Shown here one piece after another: positions 53,019 through 62,605 of a DNA stretch of 64,000 nt. The position numbers and the translations under genes were made by a program. The DNA is from an uncultured Bacilli bacterium (GTDB taxonomy: Bacteria > Bacillota_I > Bacilli_A > RF39 > UBA660). The notes beneath the pieces are model-generated. The model was not told the DNA's origin, searched no databases, and worked only from the letters and a program-made list of their open reading frames with translations. The stretch's first letter is position 1. Each line of letters begins with the position of its first letter. The DNA is taken from NCBI GenBank assembly GCA_910583745.1, contig CAJTZC010000006.1, forward strand, positions 11,246 to 75,245, given 5' to 3'.

Positions 53019-54329
53019 ATGAATACAGTTTCACTGATAGGAAGACCGAATACGGGAAAAAGTTCTCTCTTCAACCGCTTAATCGGAGAAAAAAAGTCGA
53101 TAATCATGGACGACCCAGGTATCACGAGAGACCGCATATACGGGAAAGTCACTTTTGAAAACAAGACCTTTCATCTCATCGATACAGGGGGAATCGACCT
53201 TTCCTTAGAGACGTTCAACGACAGAATCAAAATCCAAGCCGAGATGGCCATCGAAGAATCCGATGTCATCGTCTTTGTCGTCGATGGATTGACCGACTTG
53301 ACCGAAAACGACCGCGCCATCGCGAACATCCTTCAAAAGACAGACAAAAAAATCATCGTCGCCGTCAATAAAATCGACAACAAACAGAGAGTCGACAACA
53401 TCTATTCTTTCTACGAATTGGGCTTCGAAACTGTACTCCCTGTCAGTGCAGAACACAAACTCGGAATAACAGAACTTCTAAAAGAGATAACAGCCAATTG
53501 GAACGAAAATCCTACTTTGCCGAAAGACGACATCCTACGATTCAGCTTCATCGGTCGCCCGAATACGGGAAAGAGTAGCCTCACAAATGCACTTTTAAAC
53601 GAAGAGAGAGTCATCGTCTCCGACATCGCAGGGACGACGCGTGATGCCGTCGATACGAAATTCAACTACGACGGAGAGCCTTACATCGTCGTCGATACGG
53701 CAGGTCTTAGAAAAAAGGGAAAAATATTCGAGTCCGTCGAAAAATACAGTTTGATTCGAACCTTGAAAGCCATCGATGAATCGGACGTCTGTGTTTTAGT
53801 CATCAACGCCGAAGAAGGCATCATCGAACATGATAAACACATCGCTTCCTATGCCATCGATGCGGGAAAGTGCCTCGTCATCGCCGTCAACAAATGGGAC
53901 ACGATAAAAAACCAAGACAGTGCGATAAGAGAGTGGAAACTTTTGATAGAGAACGAATTTCAATTTGCCACCTATGCCAAAGTCGTTTTCCTGAGTGCCA
54001 AGACGAAAAAGCGCTTACACACTTTGATGCCTGCCATCATCGAATCCTATACGAATGCGACGAGGGAATGCAAGACGAGTGTGCTAAACGACGTCATACA
54101 GGAAGCGGCACTTCTGCATCCTGCTCCTAGCTATAAGGGTAGAAGACTCAAAATATACTTTGTAAACCAATCCGGCTCGAGACCGCCGAAGTTTACTTTC
54201 AGTGTAAACAACAAAGGCCTCGTGCATTTCAGCTACGAAAGGTACTTAGAGAACACCTTGAGAAACAACTTTGAACTCGAGGGCACGCCGATTATTATTC
54301 AATTCAAAAACAAAAACGGTGACGAATAA
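53019..54329 (+). CDS. der: Ribosome-assembly GTPase Der (EngA)
   Basis: The 436-residue protein has two tandem GTPase domains, each starting with a G1 box (GRPNTGKSSLFN and GRPNTGKSSLTN), with G3 DTGG and DTAG and G4 NKID and NKWD, followed by the KH-like C-terminal domain. Length equals B. subtilis Der. It acts in late 50S assembly. The ATG at 53019, with AAGGGGAG upstream, is the start; the longer frame covers the ysxC-der gap. Confidence 0.96.
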   Translation: MNTVSLIGRPNTGKSSLFNRLIGEKKSIIMDDPGITRDRIYGKVTFENKTFHLIDTGGIDLSLETFNDRIKIQAEMAIEESDVIVFVVDGLTDLTENDRAIANILQKTDKKIIVAVNKIDNKQRVDNIYSFYELGFETVLPVSAEHKLGITELLKEITANWNENPTLPKDDILRFSFIGRPNTGKSSLTNALLNEERVIVSDIAGTTRDAVDTKFNYDGEPYIVVDTAGLRKKGKIFESVEKYSLIRTLKAIDESDVCVLVINAEEGIIEHDKHIASYAIDAGKCLVIAVNKWDTIKNQDSAIREWKLLIENEFQFATYAKVVFLSAKTKKRLHTLMPAIIESYTNATRECKTSVLNDVIQEAALLHPAPSYKGRRLKIYFVNQSGSRPPKFTFSVNNKGLVHFSYERYLENTLRNNFELEGTPIIIQFKNKNGDE

Positions 54330-54350
54330 ACTTTTCTTTCCATTCGATAA

Positions 54351-54377
54351 AATTGGGCAGAAGTCCGATTTTTTTCT
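54351..54377 (+). terminator. Terminator after der
   Basis: An 8-bp stem AATTGGGC/GTCCGATT, with G-T pairs and a 3-base loop, is followed by a T-rich run. Confidence 0.65.
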
Positions 54378-54402
54378 TTACAAATTTTTCTATACGTCAT
54401 AA

Positions 54403-54429
54403 AATGAAATTTATGAGAAGAAAATTTCA
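54403..54429. promoter_or_regulatory. Inverted repeat upstream of the ABC-2 operon
   Basis: ATGAAATTT and AAATTTCAT are perfect 9-base arms separated by nine bases, ending 24 bases before the start codon. The spacing (18 bases between arm starts, roughly two helical turns) and position suit a dimeric repressor. No regulator gene is adjacent. Confidence 0.5.
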
Positions 54430-54453
54430 TAAAAACGAAGGAAGGATAAGCGT

Positions 54454-55392
54454 ATGAAAAAAATAATCGAAGTCAAAAATTTGACGAAAGAATATCGCGA
54501 GTTAAAAGCGGTCGATCGATTGAACCTGGACATCTACGAAGGAGAGATTCTAGGCCTTTTAGGGCCAAACGGTTCGGGAAAGACGACGACGATAAACTGT
54601 ATTCTTTCACTCTTAAAATTTAAAGAGGGAACGATAAAAATATTTGGCAAGGAGATGAACCCAAATGCCTACGATATCAAAAGGCAAATCGGTGTGGTAT
54701 TTCAAGACGTCGCTGTGTTCGACGAACTTACCGTCGAAGAAAATATAGACTATTTCTGTGGTCTCTATATCAAAGATAAAAAAGAAAGAGAACAGTGTAT
54801 AGAAGACGCCATCGAGTTGGTCGGGCTCGAAGATTTCAAAAAATTTCACCCGAAAAAGCTCTCAGGTGGTCTTTTAAGACGCCTCAACATCGCATGTGGT
54901 ATCGCTCACAAGCCGAAGGTTATCTTCTTAGACGAACCGACTGTCGCGGTCGACCCACAGAGCAGAAACAACATTTTAGATGGCATCGAAACGCTTCGCG
55001 AACAAGGAGCGACGATTATCTACACGACCCATTATATGGAAGAAGTCGAGATACTCTGTGACCGCGTCGTCATCATCGATAAGGGAAAAATTCTCGCAGA
55101 GGGCACCATCGACGACTTAAAAGAGATGGCTTCCATCGAAGAGAAGATTAGTGTCGAAGTCTACGATTTGGACCCGAAACATCTCGACACATTGAAAGCG
55201 TTCAAAAATGTCGATACGTTAAAATACGAGAACAATTCTCTACTCATCGTCTATAAAAAAGGCAAAAACAATCTTATAGAACTGACGGACTTTTTGAAAA
55301 AAGAGAAGATAAAATACAATGCGATAAATATGATGCGTCCTACTTTGAACGATGTATTCTTAGATTTGACAGGCAAGGAGCTTCGAGACTGA
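54454..55392 (+). CDS. ABC transporter ATP-binding protein (ABC-2 exporter)
   Basis: The 312-residue ATPase has Walker A GPNGSGKTTT, the Q-loop VFQD, a signature LSGGLLRR that departs slightly from LSGGQ, Walker B VIFLDEP and the TTHYM switch His. A C-terminal domain of about 90 residues follows, as in DrrA-type drug and lantibiotic exporters. Two permease genes follow with overlaps, so it forms one heteromeric exporter. The substrate is unknown; drug or peptide efflux is usual. Confidence 0.9.
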   Translation: MKKIIEVKNLTKEYRELKAVDRLNLDIYEGEILGLLGPNGSGKTTTINCILSLLKFKEGTIKIFGKEMNPNAYDIKRQIGVVFQDVAVFDELTVEENIDYFCGLYIKDKKEREQCIEDAIELVGLEDFKKFHPKKLSGGLLRRLNIACGIAHKPKVIFLDEPTVAVDPQSRNNILDGIETLREQGATIIYTTHYMEEVEILCDRVVIIDKGKILAEGTIDDLKEMASIEEKISVEVYDLDPKHLDTLKAFKNVDTLKYENNSLLIVYKKGKNNLIELTDFLKKEKIKYNAINMMRPTLNDVFLDLTGKELRD

Positions 55393-56570
55393 TGTTGTGG
55401 CACAATTTTAAATATACACTTGAGAAACTTTTTAAAAATCGTGCCCTCATATTTTGGACATTCGCTTTTCCTATTATTTTAGGTACTTTCTTCGACATGG
55501 CCTTCAGTGACATCGAGAAAAACGAGAGGTTAGAAGTCTTCGACATCGCCGTCGTCGAAAAATCCGGGTACGAAGGGAGCGACTACTTGAAATCCGCTTT
55601 TGAAGAACTGAGCGCAGAGGGCGAAAATCAGCTGTTCAACACGCATTTCACCGACGAAGACGAGGCAAAAAGAATGCTAGAAAACGACGAAATCGTCGGG
55701 GTTGTCACCTTGCAAGAAACCCTAAAAGTGACAATCAAATCGAGCGGAATCGACGAGACCATTTTAAAAAAAGTGACGGAAGAGATAGTTTCGACGAGTG
55801 ATATGATAAACGTCTTCGTCACAGAAAACAGCCAAAACGGGCAATGGACCATCGACAATTACGAAGAATTTATAGAGAGAGTCGTAGCCGAAGCGAGAGA
55901 GTTGATAGAAACATCGGACCCAAAAATAGAGGACATTTCGAGCAAGAACATGAGTTATACGATGATTGAATTCTATACCCTCATCGCGATGGCTTGTCTA
56001 TACGGCGCGGTGCTGAGCATGACGGCCATCGACGACGTCCTCGCAAACATGAGCAGTCGTGGCAAAAGGGTCGCCGTGAGTCCTACTCCGAAATGGGCTC
56101 TCGTCTTGACTAGCGCACTCGCGAGCTATGTGGCAAGTCTTGTCGGAGTCGCACTCTTATTCCTCTACACGATATTCGTTTTGAAAGTAGACTATGGAAC
56201 CAATCTGCCGCTAATCGTCGTATTGAGCCTTGTAGGGTCCCTCGCAGGTCTCTCGATAGGTGTGGCCGCGGCTTCCATTCTCAAAGCCGATGAAAATCTA
56301 AAAACGGGAGTCATCTTAGCCATTTCGCTGGGAGGTTGCTTTTTCTCCGGAATGATGGGCATCACGATGAAATACGTCGTCGACACAAACCTCCCAATCT
56401 TGAACAAAATCAACCCGGCCAACATGATTACAGACGGCTTCTATTCGCTGTATTATTACGAAACATTGGATAGATTTTATTTCGACCTCGTGAGCCTCTT
56501 GCTCTTCTCTGGAATTCTACTTTTTGCATCGATATGCGTCTTAAGGAGGCAGAAATATGACAGTATTTAA
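55392..56570 (+). CDS. ABC-2 type permease (1)
   Basis: The 392-residue protein has one N-terminal membrane helix, a large extracytoplasmic domain (about 45-190) and five or six C-terminal helices, the ABC2_membrane_3 layout. Its ATG overlaps the stop of the ATPase gene by one base. It pairs with the following permease. No substrate can be read from the sequence. Confidence 0.85.
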   Translation: MLWHNFKYTLEKLFKNRALIFWTFAFPIILGTFFDMAFSDIEKNERLEVFDIAVVEKSGYEGSDYLKSAFEELSAEGENQLFNTHFTDEDEAKRMLENDEIVGVVTLQETLKVTIKSSGIDETILKKVTEEIVSTSDMINVFVTENSQNGQWTIDNYEEFIERVVAEARELIETSDPKIEDISSKNMSYTMIEFYTLIAMACLYGAVLSMTAIDDVLANMSSRGKRVAVSPTPKWALVLTSALASYVASLVGVALLFLYTIFVLKVDYGTNLPLIVVLSLVGSLAGLSIGVAAASILKADENLKTGVILAISLGGCFFSGMMGITMKYVVDTNLPILNKINPANMITDGFYSLYYYETLDRFYFDLVSLLLFSGILLFASICVLRRQKYDSI

Positions 56571-57705
56571 AACATACCTAAAAATCCTTTCAAAATGCAA
56601 AATGCCGATTCTCCTCTATACGGTTTTGCTGGTTTTCTTCGGAGGCTTCAACATACAAAACAACAGTGGAAGTCTGAGCTTCCAAGAGAGCAAACCGAGT
56701 ATTGTCATCGTGAACGAAGATGAAAGAGTAGGGCTCACAAACAACCTGATTTCCTATCTGGAGGCCAATTCCGTTGTCGAAGACATCGAACTCGAAGAAA
56801 GCGCTATTCGCGACGCCATCTTTTATAGAAAGGTCAACTATGCCATCTACATTCCTAAAAACTTTCATCGAGACTTTTTAAACGGCGAAGAACCGTACAT
56901 AAAAATCAATTCTACGGGCGACTACCAAGCGAGCCTTGCCGAGATGCTCTTGAGCCGTTATTTGAACCTCGCAAAGGTATACAGGACTATCTTCGACGAA
57001 GAAGAAAAAATGATAGAGAAGATGAACGAACTCCTCGAAAAAGAGCTAGAAGTGGAGATGACCTCTTCTCTCGATACGACAGCCATGGAGAAGGCCTCAC
57101 TATACTACAACTTCACGAATTACTGTTTTTTAGCAGGGTTGATTTATGTGATATGTCTCGTTTTGTCGAGTTTTAAAAACGAAGGCGTTTTCAAAAGGAC
57201 GGCAGTCAGCAGCACAGATTATAGACAGTTAAACCGTAAATTGCTGTTTTCAAATGGAGTCTTCGCATTCGCTTTATGGCTTCTATATGTGTTATTGAGT
57301 TTCGTTCTCTGTGGCAAAATCATGTGGAGCGAAAACGGACTCTTACTCATCGTAAATTCTTTTGTCTTCTTGTTTTGTTGTTTGACATTTGCACTGCTCT
57401 TAGGTAATGCGATACGAAACAAAGAAGCGATAAACGTCCTCGTAAACGTCATCGCCTTGGGAAGCAGTTTTCTCTGTGGCGCCTTTGTCCCGATGAGCTT
57501 TCTTCCTAAATCGGTTTTGACGATAGCCCATGCCTTGCCATCGTACTGGTATATAAGTACAAATGAGGCGATAAAGAGTCTAGAGAAAATTGAGTGGAAC
57601 ACCATGCTACCGATACTCGTAAACATGGCCGTGCTCTTAGGGTTTTCCCTCGTCTTCATCCTCGCGACGAACTGGATTTCTAGAAGAAAAAGACAGCTCA
57701 ACTGA
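56557..57705 (+). CDS. ABC-2 type permease (2)
   Basis: The 382-residue protein has the same layout as its upstream partner: one N-terminal helix, an extracytoplasmic domain (about 40-180) and C-terminal helices. It overlaps the previous gene by 14 bases. The two permeases differ in sequence and probably form a heterodimer. A perfect terminator follows. Confidence 0.85.
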   Translation: MTVFKTYLKILSKCKMPILLYTVLLVFFGGFNIQNNSGSLSFQESKPSIVIVNEDERVGLTNNLISYLEANSVVEDIELEESAIRDAIFYRKVNYAIYIPKNFHRDFLNGEEPYIKINSTGDYQASLAEMLLSRYLNLAKVYRTIFDEEEKMIEKMNELLEKELEVEMTSSLDTTAMEKASLYYNFTNYCFLAGLIYVICLVLSSFKNEGVFKRTAVSSTDYRQLNRKLLFSNGVFAFALWLLYVLLSFVLCGKIMWSENGLLLIVNSFVFLFCCLTFALLLGNAIRNKEAINVLVNVIALGSSFLCGAFVPMSFLPKSVLTIAHALPSYWYISTNEAIKSLEKIEWNTMLPILVNMAVLLGFSLVFILATNWISRRKRQLN

Positions 57706-57710
57706 ACGCA

Positions 57711-57741
57711 CTTGAACTTTCGCGAGTTCAAGTTTTTCTTT
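57711..57741 (+). terminator. Terminator of the ABC-2 operon
   Basis: A perfect 8-bp stem CTTGAACT/AGTTCAAG is followed by TTTTTCTTT. Confidence 0.85.
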
Positions 57742-57767
57742 GCACCGCTTCCAAGAAGTGCTATACT
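57740..57767 (+). promoter_or_regulatory. Promoter of gpmI
   Basis: TTGCAC and TATACT are separated by 16 bases and start at the end of the preceding terminator. Confidence 0.6.
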
Positions 57768-57790
57768 TAGTATAGAAAGTAGGCAACATT

Positions 57791-59296
57791 ATGAAAAAAC
57801 CTTTAGTACTTTGTATTTTAGACGGATGCGGTATGCGTAAAGAAACCGATGGCAACGCTTTCAAAAACGCTCACAAGCCTCTTTTTGACCGTCTTTGGAA
57901 AGAATACCCTCATTGCCTTTTGAAGGCCAGCGGAACCGATGTAGGTCTTCCAGAAGGTCAAATGGGCAACAGCGAAGTAGGACACATGAATATAGGAGCA
58001 GGACGCATCGTCTACCAACCACTCGAACTCATAAACCGTACGATTCAAGACAAAAGTTTTTTTGAGAATGAAAAGATTTTAAAACTCGTCTCGCACGTTA
58101 AAGAAAAGCAATCAACATTGCACGTCATGGGATTGCTTTCCGATGGGGGAGTCCATGCACACATTGACCATCTGTTAGCTCTCATCGACTTACTTGCAAA
58201 GGAAAAATGCGAAAATGTCGCCTTTCATCTCTTTTTAGATGGTCGAGACACCGAACCGAAAAGTGCCTATAAATATCTCGAGATGTTAGAAACCAAAATC
58301 GCCGAGGTCGGTTTTGGTAAAATCGCGACCATAAGTGGAAGATACTACGCGATGGATAGAGATGACAACTACGACAGATTAAAACCGGCGTACGATGCCA
58401 TCGTCGAAGGCGTAGCTCCTCAGCATCGAGATGCATTGACTTGTATCGAGACAAATTATAAAGAAGGAAAGACGGACGAATTCGTCACTCCGAGCGTTAT
58501 AGAAGCTTGCCCAATCGAAGAGGGTGACGGCATCATCACTTTCAACTTTCGACGAGACAGACTGAGAGAACTGTTCACAGCCCTTACCAATCCGAAAGAC
58601 AGCCCTCTAGAGGCAAAAGAATTCTCCGATGTAAAGATACTCTCCATGATGCCCATCACGGCAACCGTAAAGTGTGAGCACGTCTTCGACAATCCGGACC
58701 TCTCCGATACGATGGGTCACTACTTGAGTGACAAAGGCCTCGCGCAACTTCGCATTGCCGAGACCGAGAAATATGCCCACGTGACTTATTTTTACGACGG
58801 AGGCATCGAAGAGAACTTTCGAGAAGAAAAAAAGATATTGGTGCCATCACCTAAAGTCGCAACCTACGATTTAAAGCCAGAGATGAGTGCCGAGGAAGTC
58901 ACAGAAAAACTCTTGGCAGAACTCGAGAAAGACCTCTACGATGTCGTCATCCTGAATTACGCAAATGGAGACATGGTCGGTCACACGGGCAATTACGAAG
59001 CTGCGAAAACAGCTGTCGAATTTTTAGATACTTGCCTTGCAAAAGTGTTCCAAAAAATAGAAGAAAAAGAGGGAATCTTGCTTGTGACAGCAGACCACGG
59101 GAATTGCGACATCATGTGGGACGACGACGGTTCACCAGTCACATCGCATACGACGAGTCTCGTACCATTCCTCATCACAAAAAAAGGGTTCTCTTTAAGG
59201 CCTGGACGTCTTTCAGACATCGCACCGACGATGTTGGAGCTTCTCGAAATCGAAAAGCCGGAATCTATGACAGGAACGTCGTTAATCATCCACTAA
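57791..59296 (+). CDS. gpmI: Phosphoglycerate mutase, cofactor-independent
   Basis: The 501-residue glycolytic enzyme has the alkaline-phosphatase-fold metal sites: LDGCGMR at the start, the phospho-Ser motif GQMGNSEVGH, DGRDTEPKS, a late NGDMVGHTG and ADHGNCD followed by TSHTTSLVPF. It interconverts 2- and 3-phosphoglycerate using two metal ions, usually manganese. Length is close to other GpmI proteins. It is a single-gene transcript, not in a gap-pgk-tpi-gpm-eno operon. Confidence 0.96.
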   Translation: MKKPLVLCILDGCGMRKETDGNAFKNAHKPLFDRLWKEYPHCLLKASGTDVGLPEGQMGNSEVGHMNIGAGRIVYQPLELINRTIQDKSFFENEKILKLVSHVKEKQSTLHVMGLLSDGGVHAHIDHLLALIDLLAKEKCENVAFHLFLDGRDTEPKSAYKYLEMLETKIAEVGFGKIATISGRYYAMDRDDNYDRLKPAYDAIVEGVAPQHRDALTCIETNYKEGKTDEFVTPSVIEACPIEEGDGIITFNFRRDRLRELFTALTNPKDSPLEAKEFSDVKILSMMPITATVKCEHVFDNPDLSDTMGHYLSDKGLAQLRIAETEKYAHVTYFYDGGIEENFREEKKILVPSPKVATYDLKPEMSAEEVTEKLLAELEKDLYDVVILNYANGDMVGHTGNYEAAKTAVEFLDTCLAKVFQKIEEKEGILLVTADHGNCDIMWDDDGSPVTSHTTSLVPFLITKKGFSLRPGRLSDIAPTMLELLEIEKPESMTGTSLIIH

Positions 59297-59335
59297 AAAA
59301 ACATTTTATGAAAGACTTTTTTCATTCTAACTCCC

Positions 59336-59358
59336 GAACCCATCGCGGTTCTTTTTTT
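59336..59358 (+). terminator. Terminator after gpmI
   Basis: A 5-bp stem GAACC/GGTTC is followed by seven T. Confidence 0.6.
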
Positions 59359-59384
59359 AGTAAACCAAAAATGGCAAAAAAATC

Positions 59385-59413
59385 TTTGTATAAAATAGCA
59401 GGTGTGGTATACT
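59385..59413 (+). promoter_or_regulatory. Promoter of the cysteine desulfurase-thiI operon
   Basis: TTTGTA and a TG-extended TATACT are separated by 17 bases, 21 bases before the start codon. Confidence 0.45.
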
Positions 59414-59434
59414 AATAAGGTAGGTGAGTTTTAT

Positions 59435-60568
59435 ATGATATATTTAGATTATTCTGCAACTACTCCAGTTAGTAAAGAAGTATTAGATAGTTATGTTAAG
59501 GTGACGAAAGAATACATAGGAAATCCCAATTCTCTCCATTCTCTCGGAACGAAATCGCACGAACTTTTAGAGAGTGCGACGAAACAGATAAGCGAAGTTT
59601 TAAACATCGACGAAAAAGAAATTATCTATACGAGTGGTTCAACTGAAGCGAATAATCTAGCGATTCTAGGATATGCACTTAGAAATATGAAGAAGGGAAA
59701 AAACATCGTCGTCTCTCGACTAGAACATCCATCCATATACGTCATATGCGACCATTTAAAAACTCTCGGATTTACGATTACATACGTCGAAAATAATGCA
59801 GAAGGCCTCATCGACTTTGATGACCTTCGTTCTAAGATAAAAGACGATACAATCCTCGTGAGTATCGTCGCAGTAAACAGCGAACTTGGCATTCGCCAGC
59901 CGCTCAAGACGTTGAGACAAATCATAAAAAAACAGAACGAAAACACGGTGTTGCATTCGGACATGACCCAAGCGATAGGAAAAGTAAATGTAAACTTACA
60001 CGATGTCGACTTGGCATCTCTTTCTAGCCATAAGATATATGGCCCAAAAGGAATTGGAATGCTCTACAAGAGCGAAAAGATAAACATCGACCCGATTATC
60101 CACGGTGAAAAAGATTCACTGCGAAGCGGAACGCCTTGTCTTCCTCTCGTCGTCGCTTTTTCTAAAGCGATTCGCTTAGCCATCACGAATGAAGCCAAAA
60201 ACGAAAGTGTCGTCAAAATGCTGAATGACAAACTGACGAGTACGATTATCAAATATCCGAAAATTATGATAAACAAGACGAACTATTCGATACCGCACGT
60301 ATTCAACCTGAGTTTGATGACTATCCGCCCAGAGACTTTTATACATGCTCTCGAAAAAAGGGACATCTACGTAGGCACGAACACTGCTTGTTCGAAAGGC
60401 GGAACGAGTGCCACGATCATGGCAATCTATGACGATGAAAAACGTGCAAATACATCGATTCGCATAAGCCTTTCGCATTTAACTAGCTTCGACGACTTAA
60501 ATAAATTTCTATATTCGTTCGATATAGTGTATAATAAGCTCTTGGAGTTAGGTGACGAAAATGAATAG
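59435..60568 (+). CDS. Cysteine desulfurase (IscS/NifS family)
   Basis: The 377-residue PLP enzyme begins YLDYSATTPVS, has SGSTEANNLAI, the PLP lysine in SSHKIYGPKG and the active Cys in TNTACSKGG. It mobilises sulfur from cysteine. It overlaps thiI by eight bases, so it most likely supplies sulfur to ThiI for 4-thiouridine, like NifZ in B. subtilis. I start at the ATG at 59435 after AGGTGAG; the longer frame includes the promoter. Confidence 0.93.
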   Translation: MIYLDYSATTPVSKEVLDSYVKVTKEYIGNPNSLHSLGTKSHELLESATKQISEVLNIDEKEIIYTSGSTEANNLAILGYALRNMKKGKNIVVSRLEHPSIYVICDHLKTLGFTITYVENNAEGLIDFDDLRSKIKDDTILVSIVAVNSELGIRQPLKTLRQIIKKQNENTVLHSDMTQAIGKVNVNLHDVDLASLSSHKIYGPKGIGMLYKSEKINIDPIIHGEKDSLRSGTPCLPLVVAFSKAIRLAITNEAKNESVVKMLNDKLTSTIIKYPKIMINKTNYSIPHVFNLSLMTIRPETFIHALEKRDIYVGTNTACSKGGTSATIMAIYDDEKRANTSIRISLSHLTSFDDLNKFLYSFDIVYNKLLELGDENE

Positions 60569-61742
60569 ATTGATCATTATAAAATATGGAGAGTTGACGA
60601 CGAAGAAGGGAAACATCAAATTCTTCATAAAGACTCTCAAAAAAAATATCGAAAGAGAACTTTCCGATTTGGATTTTACCATCGAATACGACAATGGACG
60701 CATGTTCATCTTCTCGGAAGACCTAGAGACGATTGAAAATAGACTAAAATATATATTTGGCATTCACGAAATCATAAAGGGCTACGAGTACGATTCGATA
60801 GACATCGAAGATATCAAAGAAAACCTGCGTAAGTTGGTCGAAAATATAGAAATCGATACCTTCAAAGTCTGTACGAAGAGGAGCTATAAAGGCTATCCGA
60901 TGACGAGTATGGAGATAAGCAAAGTGCTCGGCGGAGTGGTTCTCAAAAACGTCCCTTCGTCTAAGGTCGACGTGCACGAACCAAAGTTGGTCATCGATGT
61001 CGAAGTTCGCTTAAATAAATCGTACATCTATTTTGAAAGCACACCGGGGTTGCACGGTTATCCTGTCGGAGTGCAAGGAAAAGGAATGCTGATGCTTTCC
61101 GGTGGAATCGATTCACCCGTCGCTGGTTTCCTAGCGATGAAAAGAGGAGTGAGAATCGAAGGAATCTACTTCGAAAGTCCACCACACACGAGCGAGGCTG
61201 CGAAAGAGAAAGTCAAAAATCTCACGAAAATCCTTTCCAATTATTCAGGTTATGTAAAACTACACGTGATAAACTTTACAGAGATACAGGAGGCAATATA
61301 CAAAAATATCCCTCACGAGTATCTGATTACGATTATGCGTCGTATGATGTATCGAATCACGGAAAGAATTGCACACAAAAACAACGCAAAGATTATTGTC
61401 AACGGGGAATCGATTGGGCAAGTCGCCAGTCAAACGCTTACGAGCATGGCTGCCATCAACGAGGTTGTCAAGATACCCGTCGTCCGACCGGTCGCATGCT
61501 TAGACAAACTGGAAATAATCGAAATATCTAAAAAGATAGGCACCTATGAAACGAGCATTCTTCCTTATGAAGACTGCTGCACGATATTCGTACCAGACCA
61601 TCCAGTCATCAACCCAGAATTGAACAAATGCCAAGAATATGAGAGTCTCATCGACTTTGAAAACCTCATAAAAGAGGCCATTCGAAGCGAGGAAGTACTC
61701 ACCATAACAAAAACAGAGAAGAAATTCGAAGACCTTTTATAA
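60561..61742 (+). CDS. thiI: tRNA 4-thiouridine synthase ThiI
   Basis: The 393-residue protein has an N-terminal ferredoxin-like/THUMP region and a PP-loop ATPase domain with LSGGIDSPVAGFLAMKRG. It ends without the rhodanese domain, as in other Gram-positive ThiI proteins. It adenylates U8 of tRNA and inserts sulfur passed from the desulfurase encoded just before it. I prefer the ATG at 60561; a GTG at 60552 is possible. Confidence 0.94.
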   Translation: MNRLIIIKYGELTTKKGNIKFFIKTLKKNIERELSDLDFTIEYDNGRMFIFSEDLETIENRLKYIFGIHEIIKGYEYDSIDIEDIKENLRKLVENIEIDTFKVCTKRSYKGYPMTSMEISKVLGGVVLKNVPSSKVDVHEPKLVIDVEVRLNKSYIYFESTPGLHGYPVGVQGKGMLMLSGGIDSPVAGFLAMKRGVRIEGIYFESPPHTSEAAKEKVKNLTKILSNYSGYVKLHVINFTEIQEAIYKNIPHEYLITIMRRMMYRITERIAHKNNAKIIVNGESIGQVASQTLTSMAAINEVVKIPVVRPVACLDKLEIIEISKKIGTYETSILPYEDCCTIFVPDHPVINPELNKCQEYESLIDFENLIKEAIRSEEVLTITKTEKKFEDLL

Positions 61743-61768
61743 ATGCGACTAAAAAATCGCATTTTTCT
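61741..61768 (+). terminator. Terminator after thiI
   Basis: A perfect 8-bp stem AAATGCGA/TCGCATTT is followed by TT and a C-T tract, overlapping the stop codon. Confidence 0.75.
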
Positions 61769-61820
61769 ACTGGTTGAATAGAGACCAAATATAGCCTTAA
61801 CTACAATGATTAGGTCAAAG

Positions 61821-61849
61821 TTGACAAAGTCTCCATTTAATGTTAGAAT
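61821..61849 (+). promoter_or_regulatory. Promoter of the split transglutaminase-like gene
   Basis: TTGACA and TAGAAT are separated by 17 bases, with a TG extension. It is one of the best promoters in the window. Confidence 0.75.
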
Positions 61850-61874
61850 TTTTAAGAAAAAAGGGGGAGTAAAA

Positions 61875-62600
61875 TTGAAAAAGATGGATGAGAAACTTCT
61901 AGCACATCTAAAAAGAGAAAAAGCATACGACCAAATTCTATATCTTTTTGGAAGAAAAACCTACTGGGAAAATACACCCTTGTCATACCAAGTGCAAGAA
62001 CTTCGCAGATTTTTGTCGGAAGGAAATGAAACGGCTATGATGGAAAAATATGGTCCAGTCGCGACAAAAATCTTAGGACAATTTATAAATAAAAAAGAGT
62101 TCACATCGAGTGATACCTATTTAAAAAATAACCTCAAAGCGGGAATAGTAACAATTCTATTAGTTCTTACTTTTATAAAAACCGGCACAGATATCGTTTT
62201 TATTAAAGCGTGGAACAACATAGCTTTAAAGGGAATAGAGATGTACAGCGAAGATGAGGAAATTGCAAAAATATTAGAAAGCTACGATGAATCCATCGAA
62301 GAATATGCCGAATACATCGACAGTCTTCAACTGGACGATTTAGAGACAATAGTCAAAGTGATAGATGATATGTGGAACAACATAGAAGGATATTCTTTAG
62401 ATGTCAAAGTGATAGATGATATGTGGAACAACATAGAAGGATATTCTTTAGATGTCGAAGGCTATACGAATGAACTTGCTTACAATCGGCTTGCTCTTTA
62501 CACTTTAGGCTACGGGAATTGCAAACATATGGCAGACGATTTTACTGCGAGAATGAATGCAATTAATCCTGCATACAATGCATACAATATGATTGTCTAA
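61875..62600 (+). CDS. Transglutaminase-like protein, N-terminal part of a probably frameshifted gene
   Basis: The 241-residue frame starts at TTG, six bases after GGGGGAG. The first 200 residues are helical and charged, with one hydrophobic segment (about 93-112). It ends with GYGNCKHMADDF, in which Cys216 sits in a helix-start context typical of the catalytic Cys of transglutaminase-like proteins. It then stops abruptly at 62600. The matching His and Asp parts appear in the next frame, so I think this is the 5' half of one gene. It contains a perfect 51-bp duplication. Function unknown. Confidence 0.6.
   Translation: MKKMDEKLLAHLKREKAYDQILYLFGRKTYWENTPLSYQVQELRRFLSEGNETAMMEKYGPVATKILGQFINKKEFTSSDTYLKNNLKAGIVTILLVLTFIKTGTDIVFIKAWNNIALKGIEMYSEDEEIAKILESYDESIEEYAEYIDSLQLDDLETIVKVIDDMWNNIEGYSLDVKVIDDMWNNIEGYSLDVEGYTNELAYNRLALYTLGYGNCKHMADDFTARMNAINPAYNAYNMIV
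62352..62453 (+). repeat. Perfect 51-bp tandem duplication inside a coding frame
   Basis: Bases 62352-62402 and 62403-62453 are identical. The unit keeps the frame and doubles the peptide VKVIDDMWNNIEGYSLD. Identity at all codon positions implies a very recent event. Confidence 0.95.
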
Positions 62601-62605
62601 AAGAA

